Part shown: positions 17,964 to 27,248 of the stretch, piece by piece | Layout of the letters: the number at the start of each line of letters is the position of its first letter | Numbering within the stretch: position 1 is the first letter of the stretch | The notes under the pieces: model-generated | The model's input: only the letters and a program-made list of their open reading frames with translations | Told to the model about the DNA's origin: nothing | Databases searched by the model: none | Program-made: the position numbers and the translations under genes | Source: Deltaproteobacteria bacterium | GTDB taxonomy: Bacteria > Myxococcota_A > Polyangia > Polyangiales > Ga0077539 | Direction: 5' to 3' | Length of the DNA: 64,000 bases | Assembly: GCA_947477565.1 (NCBI GenBank) | Contig: CANJUR010000019.1 | Coordinates: 1-64,000 of the forward strand

Positions 17964-19559
17964 CTACGGTGAAGGGAGCAGATTGGTGCGCGCGCGCAGT
18001 TCGAAGTTGGCGCGGTTCCCCTGGCCGCCGTCGCGCACGTAGACGTAATAGAAGCCCGGTTCGAGCAGGCGTCCGAGGGTCTCGCGTCTCGCGCTCCCGC
18101 GTGCGGCGACGATGAGGTCACCACGGTGATCGCGCAACTCCATGTCGATGTCGGTGTGGTCCGTCTGGCCGCCGGATCCATCGATGACCATCTCTAGGTG
18201 CAGCCAACCGCGCCCGGTCATCTGCACGCGGAATACCCGTAGCGCATCGAAGCCGTTCTGTGGCCGCGCGCGCCCGCCGGACGGAGCCGGGTTCGTGAGC
18301 CCGTCGATCTTGCCGCCGACCACCCCTGGCACCACCAGGTTTGTCGGCCAGTCGTCCCTGTCGTCGCGCGGAACCATCCCTGTTGGCTCGTGCGTCCGCT
18401 CCAGCATCGCGATGAGTTCGTCGCGTCGCACGGTCGGTGTCTCGCCTTCCGTGAGCAGCCGTAGAAACGTCCCCAGGGCCGGGTATGCGGACGCCTGATC
18501 CCGCCAGGGCATCATCGCGCGCATCAACACCGCGGGCGTGACGGCGACACCATCGCGGTCCTCGTCGACGTAGCCCTCGGAGCCATCGATGAGGTCCCAG
18601 AGCACATCCGAGACGCTCATTTCGTTGCCGATACCTCGGGCACCCGGCGTCGCATGCTCGAGGTCGTGGTCGATCCGGAGGCTCCCTTCGGGCTCCATCC
18701 CGATCGTGTCCTGGTAGTGCGGATCACGGCGCACGGCGCTCGAAAACCACGTCGCGCGCCCCTCCTCCCAGGCGAGTCCCGGGTCGATGAGGGAGCCCGT
18801 CGGGTGCGATCCGCCGGTCGAGGAGTTCGACGAGAGCCGATCGAAGACGAAGTGACCGAGCTCGTGGAGGATGATCCCCTCGTCGTGTTCGTCGGTGTCC
18901 GTCGAGCGCTGGCGACCGGGCGATCCGCCGAGCAGTTCGAGGCAGAAGCGACCCGAGTGCGCGGGCCGCTCGCCCCGGTAGAAGCTCCACTCCGTGGTGA
19001 CGCCGCGGCCCCAGTAGACCACCAGCGGCGGCAGCGTCTGCCCGGTCCAGGCGCGGGTGGCGTCGAGGCCTGTGAGCAGGGTGTCGGCGATGTGAAATGC
19101 CCCGGCGATCCCGTCGACAGCGGCATCCGTGGCCACCAGATCGATCGCGTGGTTCGCGTCCGGGTGGCTCGCGCGCAGTGCGTGAGTGACCGAGCCGTCG
19201 GCCTGGGCGGAGACGCGGATGTCACTGCCGTCGCGGGTGACGTGCGCAAACACCGCGAGGCTCGCCGTGCGTGTCGGCGCTTGCAGCGCGAAGTGCCCCA
19301 CGGCATCGGTTGCCGTATGCGAGAGCTCTCGATGCTCGGCGTCCTCCGCCACCACTTCTACGAAGCGCGCGGGCCGGGACTCCAGTGCCTGCGAGGCACC
19401 CTGGAGCGTGGGTCGACGTGCCTCGTAGTGCACTACACCCTCGAAGGTCGCGATTGCGCCCAGGTCCACCGGCGCACTGATCGCGAAGGGGGCGCGGGCC
19501 GCGCTGGCGGCGGTGGTGCAAGCCGGGAGCGCGAGCGCGAGCAGGAGGCCATGACGCAT
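17964..19559 (-). CDS. Secreted lipoprotein with zincin-like HELGH motif
   Basis: MRHGLLLALALPACTTA lipobox; EGIILHELGHFVFDRLSS. Confidence 0.7.
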   Translation of the reverse strand: MRHGLLLALALPACTTAASAARAPFAISAPVDLGAIATFEGVVHYEARRPTLQGASQALESRPARFVEVVAEDAEHRELSHTATDAVGHFALQAPTRTASLAVFAHVTRDGSDIRVSAQADGSVTHALRASHPDANHAIDLVATDAAVDGIAGAFHIADTLLTGLDATRAWTGQTLPPLVVYWGRGVTTEWSFYRGERPAHSGRFCLELLGGSPGRQRSTDTDEHDEGIILHELGHFVFDRLSSNSSTGGSHPTGSLIDPGLAWEEGRATWFSSAVRRDPHYQDTIGMEPEGSLRIDHDLEHATPGARGIGNEMSVSDVLWDLIDGSEGYVDEDRDGVAVTPAVLMRAMMPWRDQASAYPALGTFLRLLTEGETPTVRRDELIAMLERTHEPTGMVPRDDRDDWPTNLVVPGVVGGKIDGLTNPAPSGGRARPQNGFDALRVFRVQMTGRGWLHLEMVIDGSGGQTDHTDIDMELRDHRGDLIVAARGSARRETLGRLLEPGFYYVYVRDGGQGNRANFELRARTNLLPSP

Positions 19560-19644
19560 CAGCACGGCCAGGACGGTAGCACCGGACGAGGATTCCACGC
19601 CGCGTGGCGGGGTCTGCTAAGGTGCGCCGCGATTTAGGCGAACG

Positions 19645-22600
19645 ATGAAGATCCGTAAGCTGGAGTTGCAGGGGTTCAAGTCCTTCGTGGACCGCACGGT
19701 GCTGACCTTCGAGCACGACGTGAACGCCGTGGTGGGGCCCAACGGATGCGGCAAGAGCAACACCGTGGACGCGATTCGATGGTGCATGGGCGAGCAGAGC
19801 GCCAGGCACCTCCGCGGCAAGTCCATGGACGACGTGATCTTCAACGGATCGGACACACGTCCGCAGCACCCGTTTGCGGAGGTCACGCTCACCTTTGACA
19901 ACCGCGATGGCCTCGCGCCGCCGGAGTTCGCTGCCTACGCGGAGATCGCGGTCACTCGCAAGCTTACCAGAGATGGTAACAGCGAGTATCTGATCAACCG
20001 GACACCGGTGCGTTTGATGGACGTGACCAACCTCTTCCTGGGGTCTGGTGCGGGCACCAAGGCGTACTCGATTGTCGAGCAGGGCCGCGTCGGTCTCATC
20101 GTTACGTCGAAGCCCGAAGACCGGCGTGCGCTGCTGGAGGAAGCCGCTGGCATCACTCGCTTCAAGGCGCGGAAGAAGCTCGCTGAGCGGCGGCTCGAGC
20201 TCACGAAACAGAATCTCCTGCGCGTGAGCGACCTGCTCGGCGAGATCGAAAAGGGCCTCGGTACGCTCAAGCGTCAGGCGCAGAAGGCCGAGCGGTACCG
20301 TCAGCTCAAGACTGAGCAGCGCGAACTTGAACTCTACCTTGCTAGTCACCGCTTTACGGTGCTCTCGGTGCAGGGCGAAGCGACGCGGCACGCGCACACA
20401 ACGGCCAGCGCGAAGTTGGAGGGGACGCAGGCGGCGCTGCTGCGGGTCGAGGCCGAGGGCGAGGGCTTGCGTGCGCAGGTGTTTGCCGCGGAGACGACCC
20501 TCGAGCGCGCGCAAAACCACTCTTTTGCGGCCGACAACGAGGTGCGCCGGTTGGAGGCCGAACTCCAGCGGGTGCGCGACCAGCGGGCGTCCGGGCAGCG
20601 GCGCGAGGGCGATGCTCGGCGCGAGTTAGTCGAGGTCGAGGTAAGCAACCGTACGCTGGCGACGGAGCGCGATGCACTCGCTCGCGAGCTTGAAGCGGTG
20701 GCTACTTCCGAGGCGGAGGAAATCGAGCGCCTCGCCATCGCGGAGGAGCGTCTGCGCGAGGTGCGTGATCACCTGGCAGCGGTGGACGCCGAGTTGCGCG
20801 GGCATCGCGAGGCGTCGCTTCAGGCAGAGCGGGCGCTTGCGACGGCGGAGGCCACGCGCGCGGGGGTCGCGCGAAGGCTGCGGGACGCGGAGGAGCGATC
20901 TGCGCGGCTGCGCGGCGAGGCACGGTCCATCGAGCGGCGCATTGGGGAGATCGAGCGGGAGGGTGCGTCGGCCAACGAGACGCGCGACCGGCTGAAGGGT
21001 GAGCGCGAGCAGATGGCGGCGCGGCGCGAAGCGCTGGAGGCCGAGCAGGGCCCTGCGCGGGCTGCGCGCGATGGGGCCGAGCAGGCCCTGACAGAGACTC
21101 GGCGCGAGCGCGAGCGGCTGTCGGCACGGCTGACGGCGCTGCGCGAGGTGGCCCGACGGCACGAGGGTGTCGGGCAGGGAGTGCGCTCACTGCTCGATGG
21201 ACGTAACGCGGCGGTGCTGGGGCTCGCGGCGGACCACATCGCGGCCGACGAGCGCTGGTCCAAGGCGCTGGCCGCGGCGCTGGCCGACCGTTGGCAGGAC
21301 GTCCTGGTCGCGACCGTCGATGACGGATTGCGGCTGCTGGAGTCGCTGAAAACTGGCAAGAAGGGGCGTGCCGCGGTGGTTCCGGCGGCGGCTGAATACT
21401 CGCTCGCGGAGGGGGACCTCGGCGCACCGCCGCGCGGCGACGGGGTGCTCGGTCTTTTACTTGATCAGGTAAGTGATCCGGAGGAGTTACCCCATGCAGT
21501 GCGCTCGGCGCTGCGCGGGGTGGTGGTGGTGGAGTCGCTCGCCGCGGGTCTCCGGTGCGCGCGCGAGACGCCGGGGGCGTGGCGGTACGTGACCGGGACG
21601 GGGGAACTGCTTGAGCCCGGCGGTCGTGTGGTGGGGGGCGTCCCTGAGGCGGCGGGCGCGGGCCTGCTGGCCACCCAGGCTGAGGTGCGCACGCTCGAGC
21701 CGCGGGTGGAGGCGCTGGACGATCAAGTGGCCGATCGAACCGAGTCGTTCGACGCGGCACGTGCGCGGGTGCGGGCGGCGGCGGAGGCGCTCGAAGCGGC
21801 GAAGGCCGACCTGCACGCTCAGGAGCTTTCGTTGGTCATGGCCGAGCGGGACGCGAAGGCGCATGAGGCCGAACTGGCGCAGGGGCGGCTGCGGCTCAAC
21901 GCGCTTGGGGCTGAGCTGGCGTCCTGTGACAAGGCCGTAGCCGACGCGCTCATGGAGGACGTGACGCTCGATCGCTCGATCGGCGAGGCGACCGCGCGGC
22001 GCGATCGTGCGCGCGAGGGGTTGATGTCCGGCGAGGCGGAGGGCACTGCCTGGCGGTCCGAGGTTGACCGGGCGATGTCTCGCGCGACGGATGCGAAGGT
22101 GGTTGCGGCGCGGGCGCGCGAGCGGGCCAACGGTGCGCGCAATGCTGTGCATCGCCTGGAGCGCTCGGTGGAAGAGCTCCGCACGCGAGGCGAGCGCTTG
22201 CGAGTGGAGTTGGACTCCCTGGGTGAATCTGAGCGTTCGGCGGTGACGCGCGAGGCGGGGCTCAGTGAGGCGTCTACGATGGCTGCGGCGGCGGCGATGC
22301 GCCTGCGTGATGCGGCGCAGTCCGCTCGGCTCGCGTACGAGGCCGGACGCGAGGCGTTGGGGCAGGTGGAGGGACGGTTGCGGGACATCCGCGCGCGAAA
22401 GGAGGGGCTCACTCGCGAGGTTTCTGCGCTTGAGTTGCGCGCGCGCGAGGAGGCTCTGGCGATCGAGCACCTGGTGACGACGATTGCCGAGAAGCACCAG
22501 GTGGCGTTGCCCTCGGAGGTCGCACGCTTCGCGGATCATGAGCCTCCGAACGAGGCCGATCGGGCGAGGCAGAATGAGTTGGCTCGCACTATCGAGCGCC

Positions 22601-23226
22601 TCGGCGACGTGAACCTCACGGCCATCGAGGAGTACGCGGCGCAGGAGAAGCGCCAGACGTTCTTCCGCGATCAGAAGGCTGACATCGACCGGGCAGTGGC
22701 GCAGCTTGAGGAGGCCATTGGCGCGATGAACAAAGAGTCGCGTCGGCGGTTTCGGGAGACCTTCGACGCGGTCAACGCGCACTTCCAGGAGTTGTTTCCG
22801 CGGCTGTTTCGCGGCGGCAAGGGGATGCTCCAACTGACCGACGACGGTGACCTTCTAGAGACCGGCGTTGAGATCGTTGCGCAGCCACCGGGCAAGAAGT
22901 TGATCAACCTGGAGGCGATGTCCGGGGGCGAGAAGACGCTCACGGCGGTGACCCTTCTGTTCGCGCTCTTCCTCCACCGCCCGTCGCCATTCTGTCTGCT
23001 CGATGAGGTCGAGGCGGCGCTGGACGAGGCCAACGTGATTCGCCTCGTTGACCTGGTGCGTGACCTCACGAAGCACTCACAGTTCATTCTGATCACCCAC
23101 AATAAGCGCACCATGTCGATGGCCGACGTGCTCTATGGCGTGACGATGCAGGAGCCTGGCGTGTCGAAGTTGGTGAGCGTCAAACTCCGCCAAGACGAAG
23201 CGCTGCAGACCACCGCGGTCGCATAG
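19645..23226 (+). CDS. smc: Chromosome segregation protein SMC
   Basis: KLELQGFKSFVDRTVLTFEHDVNAVVGPNGCGKSNTVDAIRW; C-terminal MSGGEKTLTAVTLLFALFLHRPSPFCLLDEVEAALDEANV. Confidence 0.98.
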   Translation: MKIRKLELQGFKSFVDRTVLTFEHDVNAVVGPNGCGKSNTVDAIRWCMGEQSARHLRGKSMDDVIFNGSDTRPQHPFAEVTLTFDNRDGLAPPEFAAYAEIAVTRKLTRDGNSEYLINRTPVRLMDVTNLFLGSGAGTKAYSIVEQGRVGLIVTSKPEDRRALLEEAAGITRFKARKKLAERRLELTKQNLLRVSDLLGEIEKGLGTLKRQAQKAERYRQLKTEQRELELYLASHRFTVLSVQGEATRHAHTTASAKLEGTQAALLRVEAEGEGLRAQVFAAETTLERAQNHSFAADNEVRRLEAELQRVRDQRASGQRREGDARRELVEVEVSNRTLATERDALARELEAVATSEAEEIERLAIAEERLREVRDHLAAVDAELRGHREASLQAERALATAEATRAGVARRLRDAEERSARLRGEARSIERRIGEIEREGASANETRDRLKGEREQMAARREALEAEQGPARAARDGAEQALTETRRERERLSARLTALREVARRHEGVGQGVRSLLDGRNAAVLGLAADHIAADERWSKALAAALADRWQDVLVATVDDGLRLLESLKTGKKGRAAVVPAAAEYSLAEGDLGAPPRGDGVLGLLLDQVSDPEELPHAVRSALRGVVVVESLAAGLRCARETPGAWRYVTGTGELLEPGGRVVGGVPEAAGAGLLATQAEVRTLEPRVEALDDQVADRTESFDAARARVRAAAEALEAAKADLHAQELSLVMAERDAKAHEAELAQGRLRLNALGAELASCDKAVADALMEDVTLDRSIGEATARRDRAREGLMSGEAEGTAWRSEVDRAMSRATDAKVVAARARERANGARNAVHRLERSVEELRTRGERLRVELDSLGESERSAVTREAGLSEASTMAAAAAMRLRDAAQSARLAYEAGREALGQVEGRLRDIRARKEGLTREVSALELRAREEALAIEHLVTTIAEKHQVALPSEVARFADHEPPNEADRARQNELARTIERLGDVNLTAIEEYAAQEKRQTFFRDQKADIDRAVAQLEEAIGAMNKESRRRFRETFDAVNAHFQELFPRLFRGGKGMLQLTDDGDLLETGVEIVAQPPGKKLINLEAMSGGEKTLTAVTLLFALFLHRPSPFCLLDEVEAALDEANVIRLVDLVRDLTKHSQFILITHNKRTMSMADVLYGVTMQEPGVSKLVSVKLRQDEALQTTAVA

Positions 23227-23245
23227 GGCAGCGTTTCACTGCCCT
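23225..23245. terminator. Hairpin between convergent stop codons
   Basis: AGGGCAG-cgtttca-CTGCCCT, 7-bp perfect stem overlapping the smc stop and the opposing kinase stop; no T-tract. Confidence 0.45.
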
Positions 23246-24642
23246 CGCAGTTGCCACAAGATCGTGCAGAGCAGGCAGACCGCTCCAACCGCGACGGCGA
23301 GCCACTGTCGTCGCTGCGAACGTTGTGGGGGCGGCATGGTCAGCGGGGCGTACCTCGCTGGCGCAACGTAGGGAGTTCGCACCTTTTCGGGATTCTTTTC
23401 CGGTTCCTTTTGGATTCTTCCTGCTGCGGCACCTGGGTCGAGGCTCTCGGGTTCCCACTCAAGGAATGTCTCTGGCTGCGGCTCCGGAACTTCCGCCAGC
23501 GGCACCGATGGCTCTGGGTCATCGAAAAAAGACGAGAGCGCCGGCGGTAGCGACACGGACCCTTCATCGGGTGCGCCTGTATCGACGAAACGAGCGCCCG
23601 CCAGCCCGCCGCCAAGGAAGCGCGCGCGGATGTTGGCGAACGGCTCGATGCGGGTGACCTCGTCGGACTGCTGCGTCGGGAGATTGGCCCCGAGGGGTGA
23701 CATCTGGTGATGCCGGGTCTCGGCGACGAGCTCGATGAGGCGCACGAGTTCTTGTTCCGGTGGCGGTCCTTCGGTGAAGATGAAGGCGGAAAGCGCCTCA
23801 CCTAGATCCCGCGCGGACTGATAGCGCTCCGCGGGATCGGGGTGCAGCCCTCGGCGGAGCATCGACAAGAAAGACGCAGGGAGTTCGGGTCGCAGCGCCG
23901 CGGGGTCCTCGATGAGACCCCGGCTAATGCGCTCCAGTAGGAGTGGCAGCGGTGCATCAGGGAAGGGCGGCTGCCCCACTGCGAGTTCGTAGAGCACCGC
24001 GGCGGCGGCGAAGACATCGCTCCGGGCATCCACGGCGTGGCCGCGCACCTGCTCTGGCGAGAGGTACGGATACTTGCCCTTGATGACGCCGGCCTGCGTA
24101 GAAGACGCGCGATTGTTTGACCGCGCGAGACCGAAGTCCGCGAGCTTTACCTCGCCGTCGTACGAGAGCAGGACGTTGGAGGGCGAGACGTCCCGATGGA
24201 CGATTTGCAAAGGCTTGTCGTCGGCGTCGGTGGCGCGATGAGCGTGTTCGAGTCCTTCACAGAGTTCCCGGGTGATGAAAGACGCGACCTTCGGTGAAGG
24301 AAGCGCATGAAGGGGCTTGAGGCGTTCGAGGAGCTTCCCGAGATCGAGACCATCGACGTACTCCATAGCGATGTAGTGGCGTCCCTCGACTTCGCCGAGG
24401 TCGATGACCTGAACGATGTTGCGGTGGCGCAGGCGTGAGGTCAGTCGCGCCTCGTCGATCAGGCGTCGGGTAGCATCGGTATCCCGGGCGAGGCGCGCGT
24501 GCACCATCTTCAGAGCGACGTGCTTCTCGAAGCCGGCCACCGAGCGGGCCCGGGCGAGGAACACCTCTGCGGCGCCTCCGCCGGCGATCCGTCGCACGAT
24601 CTCGTACGCCCCAAACGATCGGGGAAGTTCCGGTGCGTTCAA
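23236..24642 (-). CDS. Serine/threonine protein kinase, C-terminal TM
   Basis: IAGGGAAEVFLAR, VALKMV, VHRDVSPSNVLLSYDGEVKLADFGLAR; C-terminal WLAVAVGAVCLLCTILW. Confidence 0.94.
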   Translation of the reverse strand: MNAPELPRSFGAYEIVRRIAGGGAAEVFLARARSVAGFEKHVALKMVHARLARDTDATRRLIDEARLTSRLRHRNIVQVIDLGEVEGRHYIAMEYVDGLDLGKLLERLKPLHALPSPKVASFITRELCEGLEHAHRATDADDKPLQIVHRDVSPSNVLLSYDGEVKLADFGLARSNNRASSTQAGVIKGKYPYLSPEQVRGHAVDARSDVFAAAAVLYELAVGQPPFPDAPLPLLLERISRGLIEDPAALRPELPASFLSMLRRGLHPDPAERYQSARDLGEALSAFIFTEGPPPEQELVRLIELVAETRHHQMSPLGANLPTQQSDEVTRIEPFANIRARFLGGGLAGARFVDTGAPDEGSVSLPPALSSFFDDPEPSVPLAEVPEPQPETFLEWEPESLDPGAAAGRIQKEPEKNPEKVRTPYVAPARYAPLTMPPPQRSQRRQWLAVAVGAVCLLCTILWQLRGQ

Positions 24643-24710
24643 CTCACCTCGCGCAGATTGTAAACGAGTAGCGGTCGCCCGGGACGCCAGTGTTGTTCTA
24701 GACTTCGCCC

Positions 24711-25220
24711 GTGGCTGACACTGTGACTCCTGGACCGCTTGTGGGGCGTGACCAACTCCGAGAGATCGGCTTGTTTGGGGGGCTCGACGACGAGTCCCTC
24801 GACGCGCTGACTCGAGAGCTTCGCGCCTCGCTTTATGACCCTGGCACGCTCGTGATGAAGGAGGGCGAGCACGCGCGCGAGATGTTCGTGGTTCTCTCCG
24901 GCGAGCTTGAGGTGGTTCGTCACTCGGCCAGCGGGGCCGAAGGGCGTGTGGCTCTGCTCGGGCCGGGCAACTGGGTAGGCGAGATGTCTATCATCGATCC
25001 GCAGCCCCGTTCGGCGTCGGTGCGCGCGCTCGCGCCGTCAGTCTTGCTGGTGGTGACCACGGAAGACCTCGACCGACTTTACCGCCGGGATATGAAGTCG
25101 TACCTGCTGATAGTGCTGAACATTGCCCGGGAGTTGGCTCGCCGGCTACGGGTGGCGGATGGAATGATCGCCGGGTTCTTGTCGTCAGTGATCGACCAGA
25201 ACCTCGGCTATCGTCGGTGA
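24711..25220 (+). CDS. Cyclic nucleotide-binding domain protein
   Basis: LFGGLDDESLDALTRELRASLYDPGTLVMKEGEHAREMFVVLSGELEVVR...LLGPGNWVGEMSIIDPQPRSASVRA. Confidence 0.9.
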   Translation: MADTVTPGPLVGRDQLREIGLFGGLDDESLDALTRELRASLYDPGTLVMKEGEHAREMFVVLSGELEVVRHSASGAEGRVALLGPGNWVGEMSIIDPQPRSASVRALAPSVLLVVTTEDLDRLYRRDMKSYLLIVLNIARELARRLRVADGMIAGFLSSVIDQNLGYRR

Positions 25221-25222
25221 CG

Positions 25223-25339
25223 TCAGAGGACCATGATGGTCTTGAAGCGCTTGGTCGCCTTGCGCTTGAGCTTCGCACGGTAGCGCGCACTGACGTTTCG
25301 GACCTTATTCTGCTTGATCTTCTTGCTGGCCAGGTACAT
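25223..25339 (-). CDS. 38-aa highly basic microprotein
   Basis: MYLASKKIKQNKVRNVSARYRAKLKRKATKRFKTIMVL; own promoter and leader hairpin upstream. Confidence 0.65.
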   Translation of the reverse strand: MYLASKKIKQNKVRNVSARYRAKLKRKATKRFKTIMVL

Positions 25340-25358
25340 CGCGACACTCTCTCGATAG

Positions 25359-25380
25359 GCGACCCGTTGAAGTGGGTCGC
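25359..25380 (-). promoter_or_regulatory. Leader hairpin upstream of the microprotein
   Basis: GCGACCC-acttcaac-GGGTCGC on minus strand, 7-bp perfect stem, about 20 nt before the ATG. Confidence 0.5.
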
Positions 25381-25397
25381 TGTGTTCAGGACGCCGG

Positions 25398-25426
25398 ACC
25401 CTATCTGGCACCCTCAGGAGTGTCAA
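25398..25426 (-). promoter_or_regulatory. Sigma70-type promoter of the microprotein
   Basis: Minus strand TTGACA (25426-25421) - N17 - TAGGGT (25403-25398). Confidence 0.5.
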
Positions 25427-25497
25427 TGCACTGCGGTCGTAGAGTTGTCTTGACCCCTTCGTGCACGGTTACCTAGACTGTGGCGAGGCCCTTAGCG

Positions 25498-26442
25498 ATG
25501 CCCCATGCCGACGCGACCAAGAAGCAATACCTGCTCAAGTTCATTTCGGGGAAATATCAGGGCGGTGAATTTCCGGTGGCAGCCGATCGCGAGTTCATCC
25601 TCGGCCGCTCCAACGAACTCGATGTCGTTCTGGTCGAGGACATGGTCTCGCGTCGCCATGCGAAGATAACTTGTACCCAAGACGGGCTCACCATTGAAGA
25701 CCTTGGCAGCACCAACGGCACGTTCGTCAACGGCGAGAAGGTCAAGCGTGCGAAGCTGAAAGAGGGCGATCGCGTGCTCGTTGGCACGAGCATCGTGCGG
25801 GTCGCGCTCACCGACGCGGTTGCGGGCTCCGGGGAGTCTCGCGAAGCCGAGGCGCGGGCGCGGATGCAGAGTGCGGCGCAGCGAACCTCCACCGTGAAGA
25901 CCATGAGCGGCACCATCGACGAGGTGCCCTTGGTAGATCTGCTTCAACTCTTCGCGACCAGCAAGAAGAGCGGTGTTCTGGTGATCACACGCGACCCCTA
26001 TGTCGGCAGGGTGTTCTTGCGAAAGGGTCTGCTGGCGTACGCGTCGATCAATGATAGTGCAGAGATTGGGGCGTTGAAGGCGGTCTACCGGATGCTTGCC
26101 TGGGAGACTGGGTTCTTCGAACTACAACCGGCCGACGACCGGGAATTTGATAAGGAAATCGACCTCTCCACGGAAGGAATCTTAATGGAGGGGATGCGTC
26201 AACTCGACGAGAGTCGCCGACTGCTATCGATACTGCCACCAATCAACGCTCGGCTTGGGCTCGCCATCCCTTTGCAGCCACCGTTAAAGGATCTCGACGA
26301 GCGAGAACTCTCGGTTCTGCAGGCCGTGATCAACACCGGTCGCATTGAGAGTGCGCTTGACCGTGTCTCGTATACCGATCTTGAGGTCTGCGAGGTGCTC
26401 TCGAAGTTGGTGTCGAAGCAGTACCTGCGCGTCGAGCCCTGA
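25498..26442 (+). CDS. FHA + DUF4388 (PATAN) protein
   Basis: FILGRSNELDVVLVEDMVSRRHAKI...LEDLGSTNGTFVNG-like FHA; TMSGTIDEVPLVDLLQLFATSKKSGVLVI...GRVFLRKGLLAYA. ORF extends to GTG 25480. Confidence 0.9.
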   Translation: MPHADATKKQYLLKFISGKYQGGEFPVAADREFILGRSNELDVVLVEDMVSRRHAKITCTQDGLTIEDLGSTNGTFVNGEKVKRAKLKEGDRVLVGTSIVRVALTDAVAGSGESREAEARARMQSAAQRTSTVKTMSGTIDEVPLVDLLQLFATSKKSGVLVITRDPYVGRVFLRKGLLAYASINDSAEIGALKAVYRMLAWETGFFELQPADDREFDKEIDLSTEGILMEGMRQLDESRRLLSILPPINARLGLAIPLQPPLKDLDERELSVLQAVINTGRIESALDRVSYTDLEVCEVLSKLVSKQYLRVEP

Positions 26443-26450
26443 AGTTTCGC

Positions 26451-26894
26451 TCAACCGCGACGGTCAAGTTGGCTAAGTAACGCCAGGTAGGCTTCAACCA
26501 CGGACGTGACCAGCGACACCGCTGACGCATGTTGCTCGACATCACCTACGTATCGATCAGGGTGGTATTGACGGAGCATAGTCCGGAATGCCCTTTGAAC
26601 TTCTGACCGAGGCGCACCAGGCGGCAGTTCGAGCAGGGCGTAGCAGCGAGTGATGGACCGCTCGCGCATGCGGTCCCGCCGGGCCTGCGCCATAGCGGTC
26701 AACTCGTCGTCCGCGGCCGGGCGACCATGCGCTGGCCTTCCTCGAGCCCGACGGCGGCGTTCGAGTTCGGCGCGGAGCACGTCGTCCGTGAGCGAGCGGA
26801 GGTTCAATCGCTCAGCAAGGGCTCCCTGCGCCGCTCCCATCGGGCGATCGAGCGCGGTCCGCATGCCGTCACTCAAGCGATCCCAGAGCCCCAT
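26451..26894 (-). CDS. J-domain (DnaJ-like) protein
   Basis: CYALLELPPGAPRSEVQRAFRTMLRQYHPDRYVGD (HPD). Confidence 0.88.
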   Translation of the reverse strand: MGLWDRLSDGMRTALDRPMGAAQGALAERLNLRSLTDDVLRAELERRRRARGRPAHGRPAADDELTAMAQARRDRMRERSITRCYALLELPPGAPRSEVQRAFRTMLRQYHPDRYVGDVEQHASAVSLVTSVVEAYLALLSQLDRRG

Positions 26895-27220
26895 CAGGCA
26901 CCCTGCTGATCACGCTGCGCGAGCAGGCGATCGAGCACGGCCTGGGACGCGGGACTCAGTTCCGAGAAGACGACTCCGACTCCGGGCGGGTCTTCCTGGA
27001 GGCGAACAACCTCACCGACCCCTTCGATGAACTCCATCTCGTCGTGGAGCACAGTGAAGCGAAGGTTCACCTTCGTGCCGATGGCAAGGGGAGCGCGTGT
27101 CTTCAAAAACGCTCCTCGCCGAGAGAGGTTGGTCACATACTCCTCGATGAAGGCATCGAAGGACTCGAACTCCTGGTTGATGGTTACCCGGTCTTCGGTA
27201 CGTCGATGATCATCGCTCAT
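26894..27220 (-). CDS. PilZ-domain protein
   Basis: MSDDHRRTEDRVTINQEFESFDAFIEEYVTNLSRRGAFLKTRAPLAIGTKVNLRFTV (NLSxGGxF-like). Confidence 0.82.
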   Translation of the reverse strand: MSDDHRRTEDRVTINQEFESFDAFIEEYVTNLSRRGAFLKTRAPLAIGTKVNLRFTVLHDEMEFIEGVGEVVRLQEDPPGVGVVFSELSPASQAVLDRLLAQRDQQGA

Positions 27221-27248
27221 GGGAGAACTCCGCGGCGCACCCGCCAGG

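Noticed and set aside
18654-22833. Large antisense ORFs over the HELGH lipoprotein and smc
   Set aside because: Arg/Ala/His-rich shadow translations without domain signal.
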